Positions 1 through 8,572 of a stretch of 64,000 bases of DNA are shown here, piece by piece. The notes beneath the pieces were generated by a model. That model had not been told where the DNA came from. It was given only the letters and a program-made list of their open reading frames with translations, and made no database searches. The position numbers and the translations under genes were made by a program. Position 1 is the first letter of the stretch; every line of letters begins with the position of its first letter. Source of the DNA: Virgibacillus salexigens. Lineage in GTDB: Bacteria; Bacillota; Bacilli; Bacillales; Amphibacillaceae. The DNA lies in contig NZ_BNEO01000001.1 in the NCBI RefSeq assembly GCF_014905415.1, positions 930,001 to 994,000 of the forward strand, given 5' to 3'.

Positions 1-861
1 CAGACTCTCCGGTGTATCTATGGAAGGATAATTATCCCATGATATAACATCCATTTCCTTTGCCCATGAGAAATAGTCCAACTCTTCATATAATCCCATC
101 AAATTAGTCGTAATTGGTATCTGCTGATCATGTTTCCGAATGGCATCTCTTTCCAACTTATAGCACGTTAATAAACTATCAGATTGGAATCTTCGATAAT
201 CGAGTGAGATCCCTTGAAAATTTGTATTTCTACCACTCCCCCATTCTTCGCTTAAACCGTTCGGTAGGACAATTTCATCCCAATCATAAAACGTATGCCC
301 CCAAAAATTTGTATTCCAAGCTTTATTTACAGCCTGTAATGAATCATACTTCCTTTTTAACCATTGCCGAAAAGCGGTTGTGCAGTTATCACAATAACAA
401 TAGCCACCATATTCATTGGAAACATGCCAAAGTACCAATGCAGGATGATTTTGGTACCGATTTGCCAGCTTTTCTGCCATTCTACTTGCGTACTTACGAT
501 AAGTTGGGCTGTTTGGACAAGAATTATGACGTCCCCCAAACTTCCTTTTCCTTCCATCAAAATCTGTCCTTAAAATATCCGTATATGTTTTTGCCATCCA
601 TGCAGGATGTGCACCTGTGCCAGTAGCAAGGCATACATAGACCCCATTTTTATATAACTTCTCCATCATTTCATCTAAAAACGTAAAATCATATGTATCT
701 TCACCTCTCTGAACGATTGCCCAAGAAAACACATTGATTGTTGCTACATCTATTCCTGCAAGCTTAAACATTCGAATATCTTCATCCCAGGTTGCTTCAT
801 CCCATTGTTCTGGATTGTAATCCCCGCCATACCAAATTTTTTGTAATTTGTTGTGAACCAT
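1..861 (-). CDS. GH42 beta-galactosidase, N-terminal part (3' end beyond window)
   Basis: The protein starts MVHNKLQKIWYGGDYNPEQW, the typical opening of the GH42 catalytic TIM barrel, followed by DEDIRMFKLAGIDVATINVF. The acid/base glutamate is visible in HVSNEYGG, and the cysteines in YCYCDNC match the GH42 zinc-binding cluster. The enzyme should release terminal beta-galactose from oligosaccharides. There is no signal peptide, so it is cytoplasmic and would act on imported sugar. About 287 residues are present; full-length members are near 680, so the C-terminal half lies before base 1. The ATG is set 14 nt after GGAGG, which is long but is the only sensible start. It lies downstream of the GH3 gene on the same strand, separated by a hairpin at 1051-1088, so it probably has its own promoter. 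Confidence 0.93.
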   Translation of the reverse strand, partial: MVHNKLQKIWYGGDYNPEQWDEATWDEDIRMFKLAGIDVATINVFSWAIVQRGEDTYDFTFLDEMMEKLYKNGVYVCLATGTGAHPAWMAKTYTDILRTDFDGRKRKFGGRHNSCPNSPTYRKYASRMAEKLANRYQNHPALVLWHVSNEYGGYCYCDNCTTAFRQWLKRKYDSLQAVNKAWNTNFWGHTFYDWDEIVLPNGLSEEWGSGRNTNFQGISLDYRRFQSDSLLTCYKLERDAIRKHDQQIPITTNLMGLYEELDYFSWAKEMDVISWDNYPSIDTPESL

Positions 862-1134
862 ATCGATATCTTCATCCTCCCATCTCAGAAACTACTTCGT
901 AAAGATTTCCTAGCTTTCCTGCAGCTTTATGATATTACATGCAGTCTCTCTATTTCTCGTTATCTATCCAAAGTTTTACCACACTTTATATTGTTCTTCA
1001 CGTATACTAACACATAAATTCAGTTAAATAAATAAATTCTGAAAATAAATAGGAGTTATAAAAGTCTATGTAGACAACGATAACTCCTGTTCATTTGAAT
1101 TATTTTATTCGTTTAACGATACGACAATTTCGAC
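862..1134. other. Intergenic region, GH3 to GH42
   Basis: This 273-bp gap holds the GH3 terminator hairpin (1051-1088) and then AT-rich sequence leading into the GH42 gene. No clear promoter hexamers or operator palindrome could be fixed with confidence. Confidence 0.4.
1051..1088 (-). terminator. Hairpin terminator after the GH3 gene
   Basis: The arms AGGAGTTAT and ATAACTCCT enclose a second small stem, GTCTA/TAGAC. On the minus strand the hairpin is followed by a T-rich run (ATTTATTTTC). It lies about 50 bp after the GH3 stop. Confidence 0.6.
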
Positions 1135-3300
1135 TTACTTTACGAATGTAAAGGTGTCTTCCAATCCTTCTTTACTATTCGGGCCAACAAAGACAATAAA
1201 CTCACCTACATCACTACGATAAGATAGGTCTGCATGATGGTAGCGTAAGTCTTCTTCGGTAATGGAAAAAGTCAATGTTTTTGACTCACCTGGAGTTAAG
1301 TATACACTTTCAAACCTTTTCAGCTCCTTCTTCGGTCGCACCACCTGTCCCACCTTATCTTGAATATACAGCTGAACGATTTCCTCACCAGCTACTTGCC
1401 CAGTATTGGTAACTGTAACATTGATTACTAATTTTTCTCCTGCTTGTAATTGTGTGGACGATAACTGTAACCCTCCATACGAATAAGTGGTATAACTCAG
1501 ACCATAACCAAACGGATAGCGAGGTTCATTTGGAATATCTAAATACTGCGATACATATCTGATTTGCGCATCCGGAGCATCTTTCGGACGACCTGTATGA
1601 TAATGATTATAATAAACCGGTATTTGTCCAACAGAATATGGAAAGGACATGGTTAATTTTCCAGAAGGATTGGTATCCCCGTATAACAATGATGCAATAG
1701 CCGCTCCCCCTTCTGAGCCAGGATACCAAGCCTCTAAGATCGCATCCGATTTTTCAACCAATCCAGCTACATCTAACGGACGTCCATTAAACAGGACGGA
1801 TACAATTGGCTTACCTAACTCCCTGATTCTATCAATTAATTCAAGTTGTATTGCAGGTAATTTGATATTTGAGCGAGAACCAGCCTCACCACTCATCTCG
1901 GAAGCTTCTCCTAGAGCTAACACGATTACATCGGCTTCTCTTGCTTTTTCCATCGCTGCTTCTAAATCTGCTTTCTTTCCTGATTCAACCCCCATCCCCT
2001 TGGCAACTAACAATTGATCAGGTTGGATCTTTTGCAGCATCCCATCCTTCACTGTAATGGCATCTTCTTTATCACCTACAAAAGACCATGGGCCCAAGAT
2101 ATCATTACTGTCTGCAAATGGACCAATAAGTGCTATCTTCTGTTCCCTTTTCAAGGGTAATACGGCTTCATTTTTTAGTAATACACACGATTTTCCCGCT
2201 AGTTCTTCGGCAGTTTGCAAATGTTCTTGACAACGTAGCACCTCTTGTTCCCGCTTCTCATCTGCACCTCGGTAAGGATCTACAAACAACCCTAGCTTTT
2301 CTTTTAATTCTAGGATACGAATAACCGCTTCATCCAATAACCTCGCATCTATTTCCCCATTTTCAATTAATAGTTGGATATGATTTACAAACGTGGTAGT
2401 CATCATTTCAATGTCGACCCCTGCTTCCAGAGCCAACTTAGCTGCCTCTTGTTCACCGACGGCAACTCCATGAGGAATTAGTTCTTTAACAGCTCCCCAA
2501 TCAGAAATGAGTACTCCATTAAATCCCCATTCATCTCGTAACAAATCTCGCATTAATCTTTTATTTCCTGTTGCTGGAATCCCATCCACCGTATTAAATG
2601 CTGTCATAACCATTTCACAGCCTGCCTCCAGAGCTGCTTGATATGCTGGCAAATACGATTCTCGTAATTCCCTTTCCGACATGTTAACCGTATTATAATC
2701 TCTACCACCCTCTGGCGCTCCATAAGCAGCAAAGTGTTTAACACACGATGCTACACTTTCCTTATTTGTAGTTAAATCATCTCCTTGAAATCCGTTAACC
2801 TGTGCTTTAGCAAAAATACCATTTAAGTATGGATCTTCTCCAGTTGATTCCATTACTCTTCCCCATCTTGGATCACGAACAAGATCTACCATCGGGGCAA
2901 ATGTAACATGAATCCCCGAAACAGCCGCTTCTTTTGCAGCAATTGCTGCACTCTTTTCCACTAATGTAACATCCCAGGAACATCCTATCGCTAGCGGTAC
3001 TGGGAATATCGTCCGATATCCATGTACAACATCTGACATGAACAAAAGTGGTATTCCAAGACGGCTCTCTTCTAAATGTTGTTGCTGTATCTGTTTTATT
3101 TCCTTTGCTCCCCATGCCCCAAGTACAGATCCAGTATTTGTTATCATCTGTTCGGAAATATTCATTCGCTCCATCGGGCCAGTTATTTTCCCACGATCAG
3201 ATGCCCCCTTAAAAAAAGGAGTAGCCAGCTGCATGAGTTGCCCGACTTTTTCTTCCATTGTCATACGTTTCAATAATTCCCCTACATCTATCATTGCCAT
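1135..3300 (-). CDS. GH3 beta-glucosidase (beta-xylosidase/glucosidase type)
   Basis: A 721-residue GH3 enzyme with the usual order: N-terminal TIM barrel with the nucleophile aspartate in GVLISDWGAV, the alpha/beta sandwich domain (residues about 380-600), and a C-terminal fibronectin III-like domain ending in FVGPNSKEGLE. KHFAAYGAPEGGRDYN is the conserved substrate-binding stretch. It removes terminal beta-linked glucose or xylose; exact specificity cannot be read. The chosen ATG gives MAMIDVGELL with GGAGGAGGAAC just upstream; a longer in-frame reading to 3372 lacks a ribosome binding site and adds a non-conserved tail. There is no signal peptide. It is divergent from the sugar importer and shares the operator-rich region 3301-3609, so it is probably controlled by the same LacI protein. 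Confidence 0.93.
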   Translation of the reverse strand: MAMIDVGELLKRMTMEEKVGQLMQLATPFFKGASDRGKITGPMERMNISEQMITNTGSVLGAWGAKEIKQIQQQHLEESRLGIPLLFMSDVVHGYRTIFPVPLAIGCSWDVTLVEKSAAIAAKEAAVSGIHVTFAPMVDLVRDPRWGRVMESTGEDPYLNGIFAKAQVNGFQGDDLTTNKESVASCVKHFAAYGAPEGGRDYNTVNMSERELRESYLPAYQAALEAGCEMVMTAFNTVDGIPATGNKRLMRDLLRDEWGFNGVLISDWGAVKELIPHGVAVGEQEAAKLALEAGVDIEMMTTTFVNHIQLLIENGEIDARLLDEAVIRILELKEKLGLFVDPYRGADEKREQEVLRCQEHLQTAEELAGKSCVLLKNEAVLPLKREQKIALIGPFADSNDILGPWSFVGDKEDAITVKDGMLQKIQPDQLLVAKGMGVESGKKADLEAAMEKAREADVIVLALGEASEMSGEAGSRSNIKLPAIQLELIDRIRELGKPIVSVLFNGRPLDVAGLVEKSDAILEAWYPGSEGGAAIASLLYGDTNPSGKLTMSFPYSVGQIPVYYNHYHTGRPKDAPDAQIRYVSQYLDIPNEPRYPFGYGLSYTTYSYGGLQLSSTQLQAGEKLVINVTVTNTGQVAGEEIVQLYIQDKVGQVVRPKKELKRFESVYLTPGESKTLTFSITEEDLRYHHADLSYRSDVGEFIVFVGPNSKEGLEDTFTFVK

Positions 3301-3385
3301 GGTTGTTCCTCCTCCGCGTCTAGTGAAAATAGTGAAAAGAAAAATAATTCTTGCAATCGTTTTCAAAGACAACTATAATCGATTT

Positions 3386-3403
3386 GTAGAAACGTTTCAA
3401 TAA
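3386..3403. promoter_or_regulatory. LacI-type operator 1
   Basis: Perfect 10-bp palindrome GAAACGTTTC at 3389-3398, within GTAGAAACGTTTCAATAA. The same 18-mer is repeated at 3505-3522. It lies about 90 bp upstream of the GH3 start. The sequence resembles both cre and sugar-specific LacI operators; the local LacI gene at 7531 is the likeliest partner. Confidence 0.6.
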
Positions 3404-3483
3404 AATTTTGTATTTATCTCATAAAATAATCTACTGGACAACTAGATATAACACTTTATTGAGTGCCTTTTTCACTCGTTTTA

Positions 3484-3499
3484 TTGAAACCGATTTCAA
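3484..3499. promoter_or_regulatory. LacI-type operator 2
   Basis: Dyad TTGAAACCGATTTCAA with arms TTGAAA and TTTCAA around a 4-bp centre. It is 21 nt upstream of operator 3, centre to centre about two helical turns, so the two sites could be bound on one face. Confidence 0.55.
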
Positions 3500-3504
3500 C
3501 TTTA

Positions 3505-3522
3505 GTAGAAACGTTTCAATAA
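3505..3522. promoter_or_regulatory. LacI-type operator 3
   Basis: Exact 18-bp copy of operator 1 with the palindrome GAAACGTTTC at 3508-3517. It is about 90 bp before the start of the importer's binding-protein gene, where a repressor could block transcription. Confidence 0.6.
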
Positions 3523-3609
3523 TTTATTCATAGATGTGAGGGGGGAGGAAAAAACTTAGCAGCATGTCATAATAAATTGGAAACCACGATAGGAAAGGAT
3601 GTTTGCAAA

Positions 3610-4845
3610 ATGAAGATAAAGACTAGAAAAAGTATTCACTTATTCTGTTTACTAGTTCTTATCGTTTTCATAAGTGCCTGTTCCTCAAGCAGTAAATCAA
3701 GTGGTGCAGCCGATGAAAATACGATTACTGTGTGGACAATGACAAAAGGTTTAGATGAATTTGTAACAGAATTCGAAGAGGAGTCTGGAGTGAGCGTTGA
3801 AGTCCAAGCAATTCCATGGGAAAACGCCCACGATAAATTATTAACTGCCGTTGCTTCTGGAAAGGGTCCAGATGTGCTGCAAATCGGGACAACTTGGGTA
3901 GCGGAATTTGCTGAGGCGGGAACGTTCTTAGATTTGAGTGACTATATCACCCATTATGACAACCTAAGCGCTGATAACTTCTATGAATCTGCTGTGGAAA
4001 CGACCAAATTTGAAAAACAAACGATAGGAATCCCTTGGTATGTGGATACCCGAGCATTGTTTTACCGTACAGATATTTTAGGTGATTTAGGTTACCCAAA
4101 CGGACCATCAACATGGGAAGATATGATTGAGGCTTCTAGACAATTAGCAGATCGTGGTGATGATCAATATGCAATTGATTTGCCTGCTACTGATCCACAA
4201 TTTCCTTTTGTACTGGCTTGGCAATTCGGGTGGAATTATGAGGTTGGCGAAGGCGCAGCAAACTTTGATCATGCAAACTTTGAAGAAGCGATGAAATTAC
4301 ATCACTTATTCTATGATGAGGGGTTATCTCAAACAGGAGAAGGTAAGGAATTTTTTCAAGCTTTCGAAGACGGCTCTAAACCAATGTTCATTAGTGGTCC
4401 ATGGGATATCAAAACGATTAAAGACAGAGCTCCTGATATTGAACGAAAATGGGATGTTCGCCTCATGCCAAAAGCAGAAAATAATAAATCAATGATGGGA
4501 GGCGCTCATTGGACCGTCTTTCATAATTCAGATAAAGTCGATCAAGCATTAGATTTTATTAATTGGATGGCAGATCCCGAAACCCAAGTAAAATGGTATG
4601 AAGCAAATAGTGAATTGCCAGCAAATACTGTTGCTTGGGAAGATCCAATTCTAGCTGACGACCCGATGGTAAGTACTTTCGGTGAACAACTAGAAGCAAC
4701 CCAACCATTGCCATTAATCCCTGAATACGAACGACTCGGACAAGAATTGTTAAATACATTAGAACAAATTAATCGTGGTGGCGCCGATATCGATAAGTCT
4801 CTAGAAGCTTACCGAAATGAAGTATCACGAATATTAGGCGAGTAA
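3610..4845 (+). CDS. Sugar ABC transporter substrate-binding lipoprotein (family 1)
   Basis: A 411-residue extracellular solute-binding protein. The N-terminus has charged residues, a hydrophobic stretch and the lipobox ISAC, so Cys24 would be lipidated and the protein anchored on the outer face of the membrane. ENTITVWTMTKGLDEFVTEF and VASGKGPDVLQIGTTWVAEF are typical of the maltose/oligosaccharide-binding family. The ATG at 3610 has AGGAAAGGATG upstream; an earlier in-frame ATG at 3577 would spoil the signal peptide and lacks a good site. It is the first gene of a plus-strand operon with two permeases. The sugar is unknown; esterase, sulfatase and GH42/GH3 neighbours suggest a modified galacto- or xylo-oligosaccharide. 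Confidence 0.93.
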   Translation: MKIKTRKSIHLFCLLVLIVFISACSSSSKSSGAADENTITVWTMTKGLDEFVTEFEEESGVSVEVQAIPWENAHDKLLTAVASGKGPDVLQIGTTWVAEFAEAGTFLDLSDYITHYDNLSADNFYESAVETTKFEKQTIGIPWYVDTRALFYRTDILGDLGYPNGPSTWEDMIEASRQLADRGDDQYAIDLPATDPQFPFVLAWQFGWNYEVGEGAANFDHANFEEAMKLHHLFYDEGLSQTGEGKEFFQAFEDGSKPMFISGPWDIKTIKDRAPDIERKWDVRLMPKAENNKSMMGGAHWTVFHNSDKVDQALDFINWMADPETQVKWYEANSELPANTVAWEDPILADDPMVSTFGEQLEATQPLPLIPEYERLGQELLNTLEQINRGGADIDKSLEAYRNEVSRILGE

Positions 4846-4866
4846 TAATTACAAAAAGCGGAGTAG

Positions 4867-4894
4867 GTATGAAGCTAATAGCTATGCTTTATAC
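4867..4894 (+). terminator. Hairpin between binding protein and permease genes
   Basis: Arms GTATGAAGC and GCTTTATAC (one G-T pair) around a 10-nt loop, followed by a pyrimidine-rich run. It lies directly after the binding-protein gene. It may act as a partial terminator or mRNA stabiliser, giving more binding protein than permease, which is common in ABC import operons. Confidence 0.45.
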
Positions 4895-4929
4895 TTTTCT
4901 CCCCTTTCTTTTTAAGTAATGAGGGGTGA

Positions 4930-5820
4930 ATGGAAGTGAATCGTTTTAAAGCAAAAATAACACCTTACTTATTTATTGGACCTGCTGTCATTCTATTACT
5001 TATCTTTTCTTTTTTACCAATCTTAGTTTCGCTTGCAATTAGCTTTACCGATATGAATTTAAGTGGGTTAGCGAATTGGTCACAAATCAATTTTATCGGC
5101 TTTGATAACTTCATTACATTATTTAAAGATGAAGTTTTTCTTAAATCCATGCGTAACACTTTTTTTTATGTCATTATCGGTGTCCCAGCTGCAGTAATTA
5201 GTTCGTTTGTGATTGCATTGCTATTAAAGTTCGTAAGCGATTGGATGTCTTCTGCTTTTCGTGTTGTTTATTATCTGCCATCAGTTACAAATATTGTTGC
5301 AATCGCTGTCGTATGGGGATTCTTGTACAATCAGGAGTACGGATTATTCAATTACTTACTTTCTTTATTTGAAATCAACGCGATTCCGTGGTTGGAAGAT
5401 CCGCTAATAGCAAAGCTTTCGTTGATATTACTAACTGTATGGAAGAGCAACGGTGTAAGTATGCTTATCTTTTTGGCAGCATTACAATCCATACCAAAGA
5501 TGTATTATGAGGCTGCAGATATTGATGGCGCCAATCGTTGGCAAAAATTATGCAGAATCACCTTACCTTCCATGCGTTTTGCCACCTTCTTTGTAACCGT
5601 AACAACGGTTATTGGTTGGTTACAATTCTTCGAAGAACCATTTGTTATGACCGAAGGCGGACCATTAAATGGAACCAATTCCATGGCTTTGTTTATTTAC
5701 CAGGAAGGATTCCAATACAGTGAATTCGGCTATGGCGCTGCAGCATCGTTTATTCTTTTTATTATCATTATTCTTGCAACAGTTGTGCAATTTATACTAC
5801 GCAAATCGGATGAAAATTAA
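4930..5820 (+). CDS. Sugar ABC transporter permease, MalF/UgpA type
   Basis: A 296-residue inner-membrane permease with six predicted hydrophobic segments, the first near residues 14-35. The ABC-coupling EAA loop is visible as YYEAADIDGANRWQKLCRITLP (positions about 195-216, key residues E-A-A-x-x-D-G-A). It pairs with the next gene to form the channel for the lipoprotein at 3610. ATG 4930 sits only 3 nt after GAGGGG; GTG at 4936 is 9 nt away and may be the true start. No ATPase gene is present nearby, so a shared MsmX-like ATPase elsewhere is probably used. Confidence 0.93.
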   Translation: MEVNRFKAKITPYLFIGPAVILLLIFSFLPILVSLAISFTDMNLSGLANWSQINFIGFDNFITLFKDEVFLKSMRNTFFYVIIGVPAAVISSFVIALLLKFVSDWMSSAFRVVYYLPSVTNIVAIAVVWGFLYNQEYGLFNYLLSLFEINAIPWLEDPLIAKLSLILLTVWKSNGVSMLIFLAALQSIPKMYYEAADIDGANRWQKLCRITLPSMRFATFFVTVTTVIGWLQFFEEPFVMTEGGPLNGTNSMALFIYQEGFQYSEFGYGAAASFILFIIIILATVVQFILRKSDEN

Positions 5821-5832
5821 GGCGGGATAGTT

Positions 5833-6654
5833 ATGGAATTGAAGAATCGATTTGAGCGATCCATCGTAAATACACTATTGTTTATGGGTGGGTTACTTGT
5901 CTCCCTCCCTTTTGTTTGGATGATCCTTAGCTCATTTAAGAATGAACGTGAGGTATTAAGCATACCTCCTACATTATTTCCTAATGAGCCGACATTTGAA
6001 CATTATATCAATCTTTTCCAGAATTTGAACTTTGATATTTATTTAGTTAATACCTTCATTATCGTATTTTTTTCAATGGTTGGATTATTGTTAAATACCA
6101 TGGCTGGCTATGGATTTGGCAAATTTCAATTTCGAGGAAAAGAAATATGGTTTGCCACCGTTCTATTAACAATGATGATTCCTGGGCAAGTTACGATGAT
6201 TCCAACGTACTTAATTCTGAATGAAGCAGGATTAACCAACTCAATGGCGGGGATTGTATTACCAGGATTGATCGCGGCATTTAACATATTTTTAATACGA
6301 CAATTTATGGTTACGATACCGGATGACTTGATTGAAGCAGCCCGTTTAGATGGTGCTGGAGAATTTTATATCTTTTTTAAATTAATCATTCCATTAGCGA
6401 AACCCATTCTCGCTGTACAAATCATTTTAACATTTATCGGTGCATGGAATAGCTTCCTATGGCCATTAATTATTGCGAATGATGAATCATTATACACCCT
6501 TTCTGTTGGACTAGCCCTTCTTCAAGATCAAAATGTTACGAATTATGGGTTACAGATGGCTGGGTCTACCTTTATGGTTGTCCCAGTACTAATTATCTTT
6601 ATTATCTTTCAAAAACATATTGTCGAAGGTTTTAATGTTTCAGGAATTAAATAA
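5833..6654 (+). CDS. Sugar ABC transporter permease, MalG/UgpE type
   Basis: A 273-residue second permease, 12 bp after the first and with a GGCGGGA site before the ATG. Six hydrophobic segments are visible. The EAA loop appears as LIEAARLDGAGEFYIFFKLI, with E-A-A and D-G-A. With the gene at 4930 it forms the heterodimeric transmembrane unit of the importer. The tail EGFNVSGIK is typical of the CUT1 family. Confidence 0.94.
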   Translation: MELKNRFERSIVNTLLFMGGLLVSLPFVWMILSSFKNEREVLSIPPTLFPNEPTFEHYINLFQNLNFDIYLVNTFIIVFFSMVGLLLNTMAGYGFGKFQFRGKEIWFATVLLTMMIPGQVTMIPTYLILNEAGLTNSMAGIVLPGLIAAFNIFLIRQFMVTIPDDLIEAARLDGAGEFYIFFKLIIPLAKPILAVQIILTFIGAWNSFLWPLIIANDESLYTLSVGLALLQDQNVTNYGLQMAGSTFMVVPVLIIFIIFQKHIVEGFNVSGIK

Positions 6655-6671
6655 AGAAAGGAGATTTGTAT

Positions 6672-7451
6672 ATGGCGTTAATCCAGTGCGAATTTGCATC
6701 TGAGATTCTTTCAAAAAGTGTTTCTATGACTGCTATTCTACCGCAAGAAACGCTTGTAAATGCAGATTCTAGTTATCGATTACCAACACTTTATTTGCTG
6801 CATGGATTTAGTGATAACCACACTACCTGGTCGAGAAACACAGCAATTGAGCAACTTGTTTCTGATAAAGAACTCGCTGTCATTATGCCGAGTGTCGATA
6901 ATAGTTACTATACAGACATGGTTTATGGAGGTAAATATTGGACGTTTCTTACACAAGAGTTACCCAAAATTTCACATGCATTCTTTCCACTGTCTTCAGA
7001 TCGGGAAGCTAATTTCGTTGCTGGTCACTCCATGGGAGGATTCGGCGCGCTAAAATGGGCATTAAACTGCCCAGAACAATTCAGTGCAGTAGCAAGCTTA
7101 TCCGGCGTAACAGACATGGTCACCCATCTTGATCGGATACGCAAAGCATCAGGAGATAAACTAACCTATCTTTCCCTTGTCTTCGGGGAATCGAATATAC
7201 ACGAAACAGCAAATGATCTGTTGTGGAAAGTAGAACAACTTGCAATTGAAACAAGAAAACTCCCTAAAATTTATCAAGCTTGTGGGTATAGTGATTTTCT
7301 TTATGATCTAAATCAACGATTTTATCAATTATGTAAGCAGACTAGTCTAGATTTAACAACTGATTTCGGGCCAGGAGATCATACATGGGAATATTGGGGA
7401 AAAAAGATAAGCGATATCCTTGATTGGCTTCCAGTTAGAAATAGACACTGA
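6672..7451 (+). CDS. Alpha/beta-hydrolase esterase (esterase D / CE1-like)
   Basis: A 259-residue serine hydrolase of the esterase D/tributyrin esterase group. The oxyanion region is LPTLYLLHGFSDNHTTW, the nucleophile elbow is GHSMGGFGALKW, and the terminal GDHTWEYW carries the catalytic histidine. There is no signal peptide, so it acts in the cytoplasm. It lies between the importer and its regulator, so its likely job is removing acetyl or other ester groups from the imported sugar, though the acyl group is unknown. ATG 6672 follows AAAGGAG by 9 nt; a TTG at 6666 is too close to the site. A general detoxifying role as in S-formylglutathione hydrolases is less likely here. Confidence 0.88.
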   Translation: MALIQCEFASEILSKSVSMTAILPQETLVNADSSYRLPTLYLLHGFSDNHTTWSRNTAIEQLVSDKELAVIMPSVDNSYYTDMVYGGKYWTFLTQELPKISHAFFPLSSDREANFVAGHSMGGFGALKWALNCPEQFSAVASLSGVTDMVTHLDRIRKASGDKLTYLSLVFGESNIHETANDLLWKVEQLAIETRKLPKIYQACGYSDFLYDLNQRFYQLCKQTSLDLTTDFGPGDHTWEYWGKKISDILDWLPVRNRH

Positions 7452-7530
7452 GAGGAATTGCTGATGGATAACCATAAACCTATGATACGATAGGTACAAT
7501 TATAATTCCCAAAATTTTGGAGGAACGAAT

Positions 7531-8526
7531 ATGGCAACAATTAAAGATGTAGCAAAACTAGCTGGAGTTGCAATTTCTACTGCTTCTTATGCGCTTAATA
7601 ACAGTGACCGTATCTCTGCTGCTACGAAACAAAAAGTGGAAGCGGCAGCTAAAACATTAAATTATAAGAAAAATGGGTTTGCATCCGATCTAAAGCGAAC
7701 AAAAACAAATACCATCGCCTTAATTCTAAGCGATTTATCTGGACCCTTTTACTCTGAGCTAATCAAAGGTGTACAAGATGTAACAAGTGCTAATAATTAT
7801 GACTTGATTGCCTGCAACTCAATTGGCGGAGCTCAATCCACAGCCGTCAAATTCTTAACTGAAAAACGTGTAGATGGAGCTATTATACTGGCTCATAACA
7901 TTACCGATGAACTAACAATCGAAAGTGCGACGTACGGAACCCCCCTTGTCTTACTGGACCGTTACTTAGATGATAACCATGTGTACCATGTAGAGGTTGA
8001 TAACATTCAAGGTGGATATCGTGCTACAGAGTACCTCATTACCCATGGACATACAGAAATAGCGTATATTAGCGGTCCTGCAGCATCAAATGATAATATC
8101 TTACGCTATCAAGGATATCAAAATGCCTTAATGGACTATCATTTGCATTTACATTCCAGATGGCATATTCAAGGGGACTTTACACGTGAAGGCGGCTATC
8201 GAGCAACTAAATTGCTAATTGCTCAAAAGAAGCTACCTCATGCTATCTTCTACGCAAATGATGAAATGGCTGTTGGTGGACTTCACGCATTCAAAGAAAA
8301 TAATATTCGAATCCCTGAAGATCTATCCATTATTGGTTATGACGATATTCAACTGTCTGAATATGTTCAACCTCCATTAACCACTATTAAGCAACCAAAA
8401 TACGAAGTTGGTGCATTAGCAGCTCATTTAGTATTCCAGATACTGAACGGTGAAAAAATCGACCACCACTACAAACTATCGACCGAATTAATTGAACGTG
8501 CATCTGTCCAACCTAGAAAGTCTTAA
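7531..8526 (+). CDS. LacI family transcriptional regulator
   Basis: A 331-residue repressor. Residues 1-50 form the DNA-binding head (TIKDVAKLAGVAISTASYAL), followed by a hinge and the two-lobed sugar-binding domain: TNTIALILSDLSGPFYSELI, then AIFYANDEMAVGGLHAF and GYDDIQLSEYVQPPLTTI. A GGAGG site precedes the ATG. Upstream, TTGCTG and TATGAT 16 nt apart (7459-7486) could give it a separate weak promoter. It is the obvious candidate to bind the three GAAAC/GTTTC operators at 3386-3522 and to control importer and glycosidases by an oligosaccharide inducer; this binding is inferred. Confidence 0.94.
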   Translation: MATIKDVAKLAGVAISTASYALNNSDRISAATKQKVEAAAKTLNYKKNGFASDLKRTKTNTIALILSDLSGPFYSELIKGVQDVTSANNYDLIACNSIGGAQSTAVKFLTEKRVDGAIILAHNITDELTIESATYGTPLVLLDRYLDDNHVYHVEVDNIQGGYRATEYLITHGHTEIAYISGPAASNDNILRYQGYQNALMDYHLHLHSRWHIQGDFTREGGYRATKLLIAQKKLPHAIFYANDEMAVGGLHAFKENNIRIPEDLSIIGYDDIQLSEYVQPPLTTIKQPKYEVGALAAHLVFQILNGEKIDHHYKLSTELIERASVQPRKS

Positions 8527-8527
8527 T

Positions 8528-8541
8528 AGATAGCGTTTACA
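8528..8541. promoter_or_regulatory. Weak cre-like site before the sulfatase gene
   Basis: AGATAGCGTTTACA matches the CcpA cre pattern (TGWAARCGYTWWCA) at 12 of 14 positions. It lies between the LacI stop and the sulfatase ribosome binding site, where CcpA could act as a roadblock. Single weak sites like this are often chance. Confidence 0.25.
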
Positions 8542-8572
8542 CATTTATTTCTTATCCAAAGGAGGAATGAAT

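Larger units (their letters stand above)
3301..3609. promoter_or_regulatory. Divergent control region between GH3 and sugar importer
   Basis: This 309-bp region separates divergent catabolic genes. It contains three dyad elements of the LacI type (3386-3403, 3484-3499, 3505-3522) plus a degenerate half-like copy near 3354-3370. The spacing between the outer two centres is about 119 bp, which would allow DNA looping. No confident -35/-10 pair was assigned. Confidence 0.6.

Noticed and set aside
114-626. 170-codon plus-strand open frame
   Set aside because: It lies opposite the GH42 gene, has no ribosome binding site, and its protein has no family look, while the minus strand gives a clear beta-galactosidase.
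7509-7520. CCAAAATTTTGG palindrome next to the LacI ribosome binding site
   Set aside because: Without a loop it cannot fold in RNA, and a single A/T palindrome of this kind is weak evidence for autoregulation.
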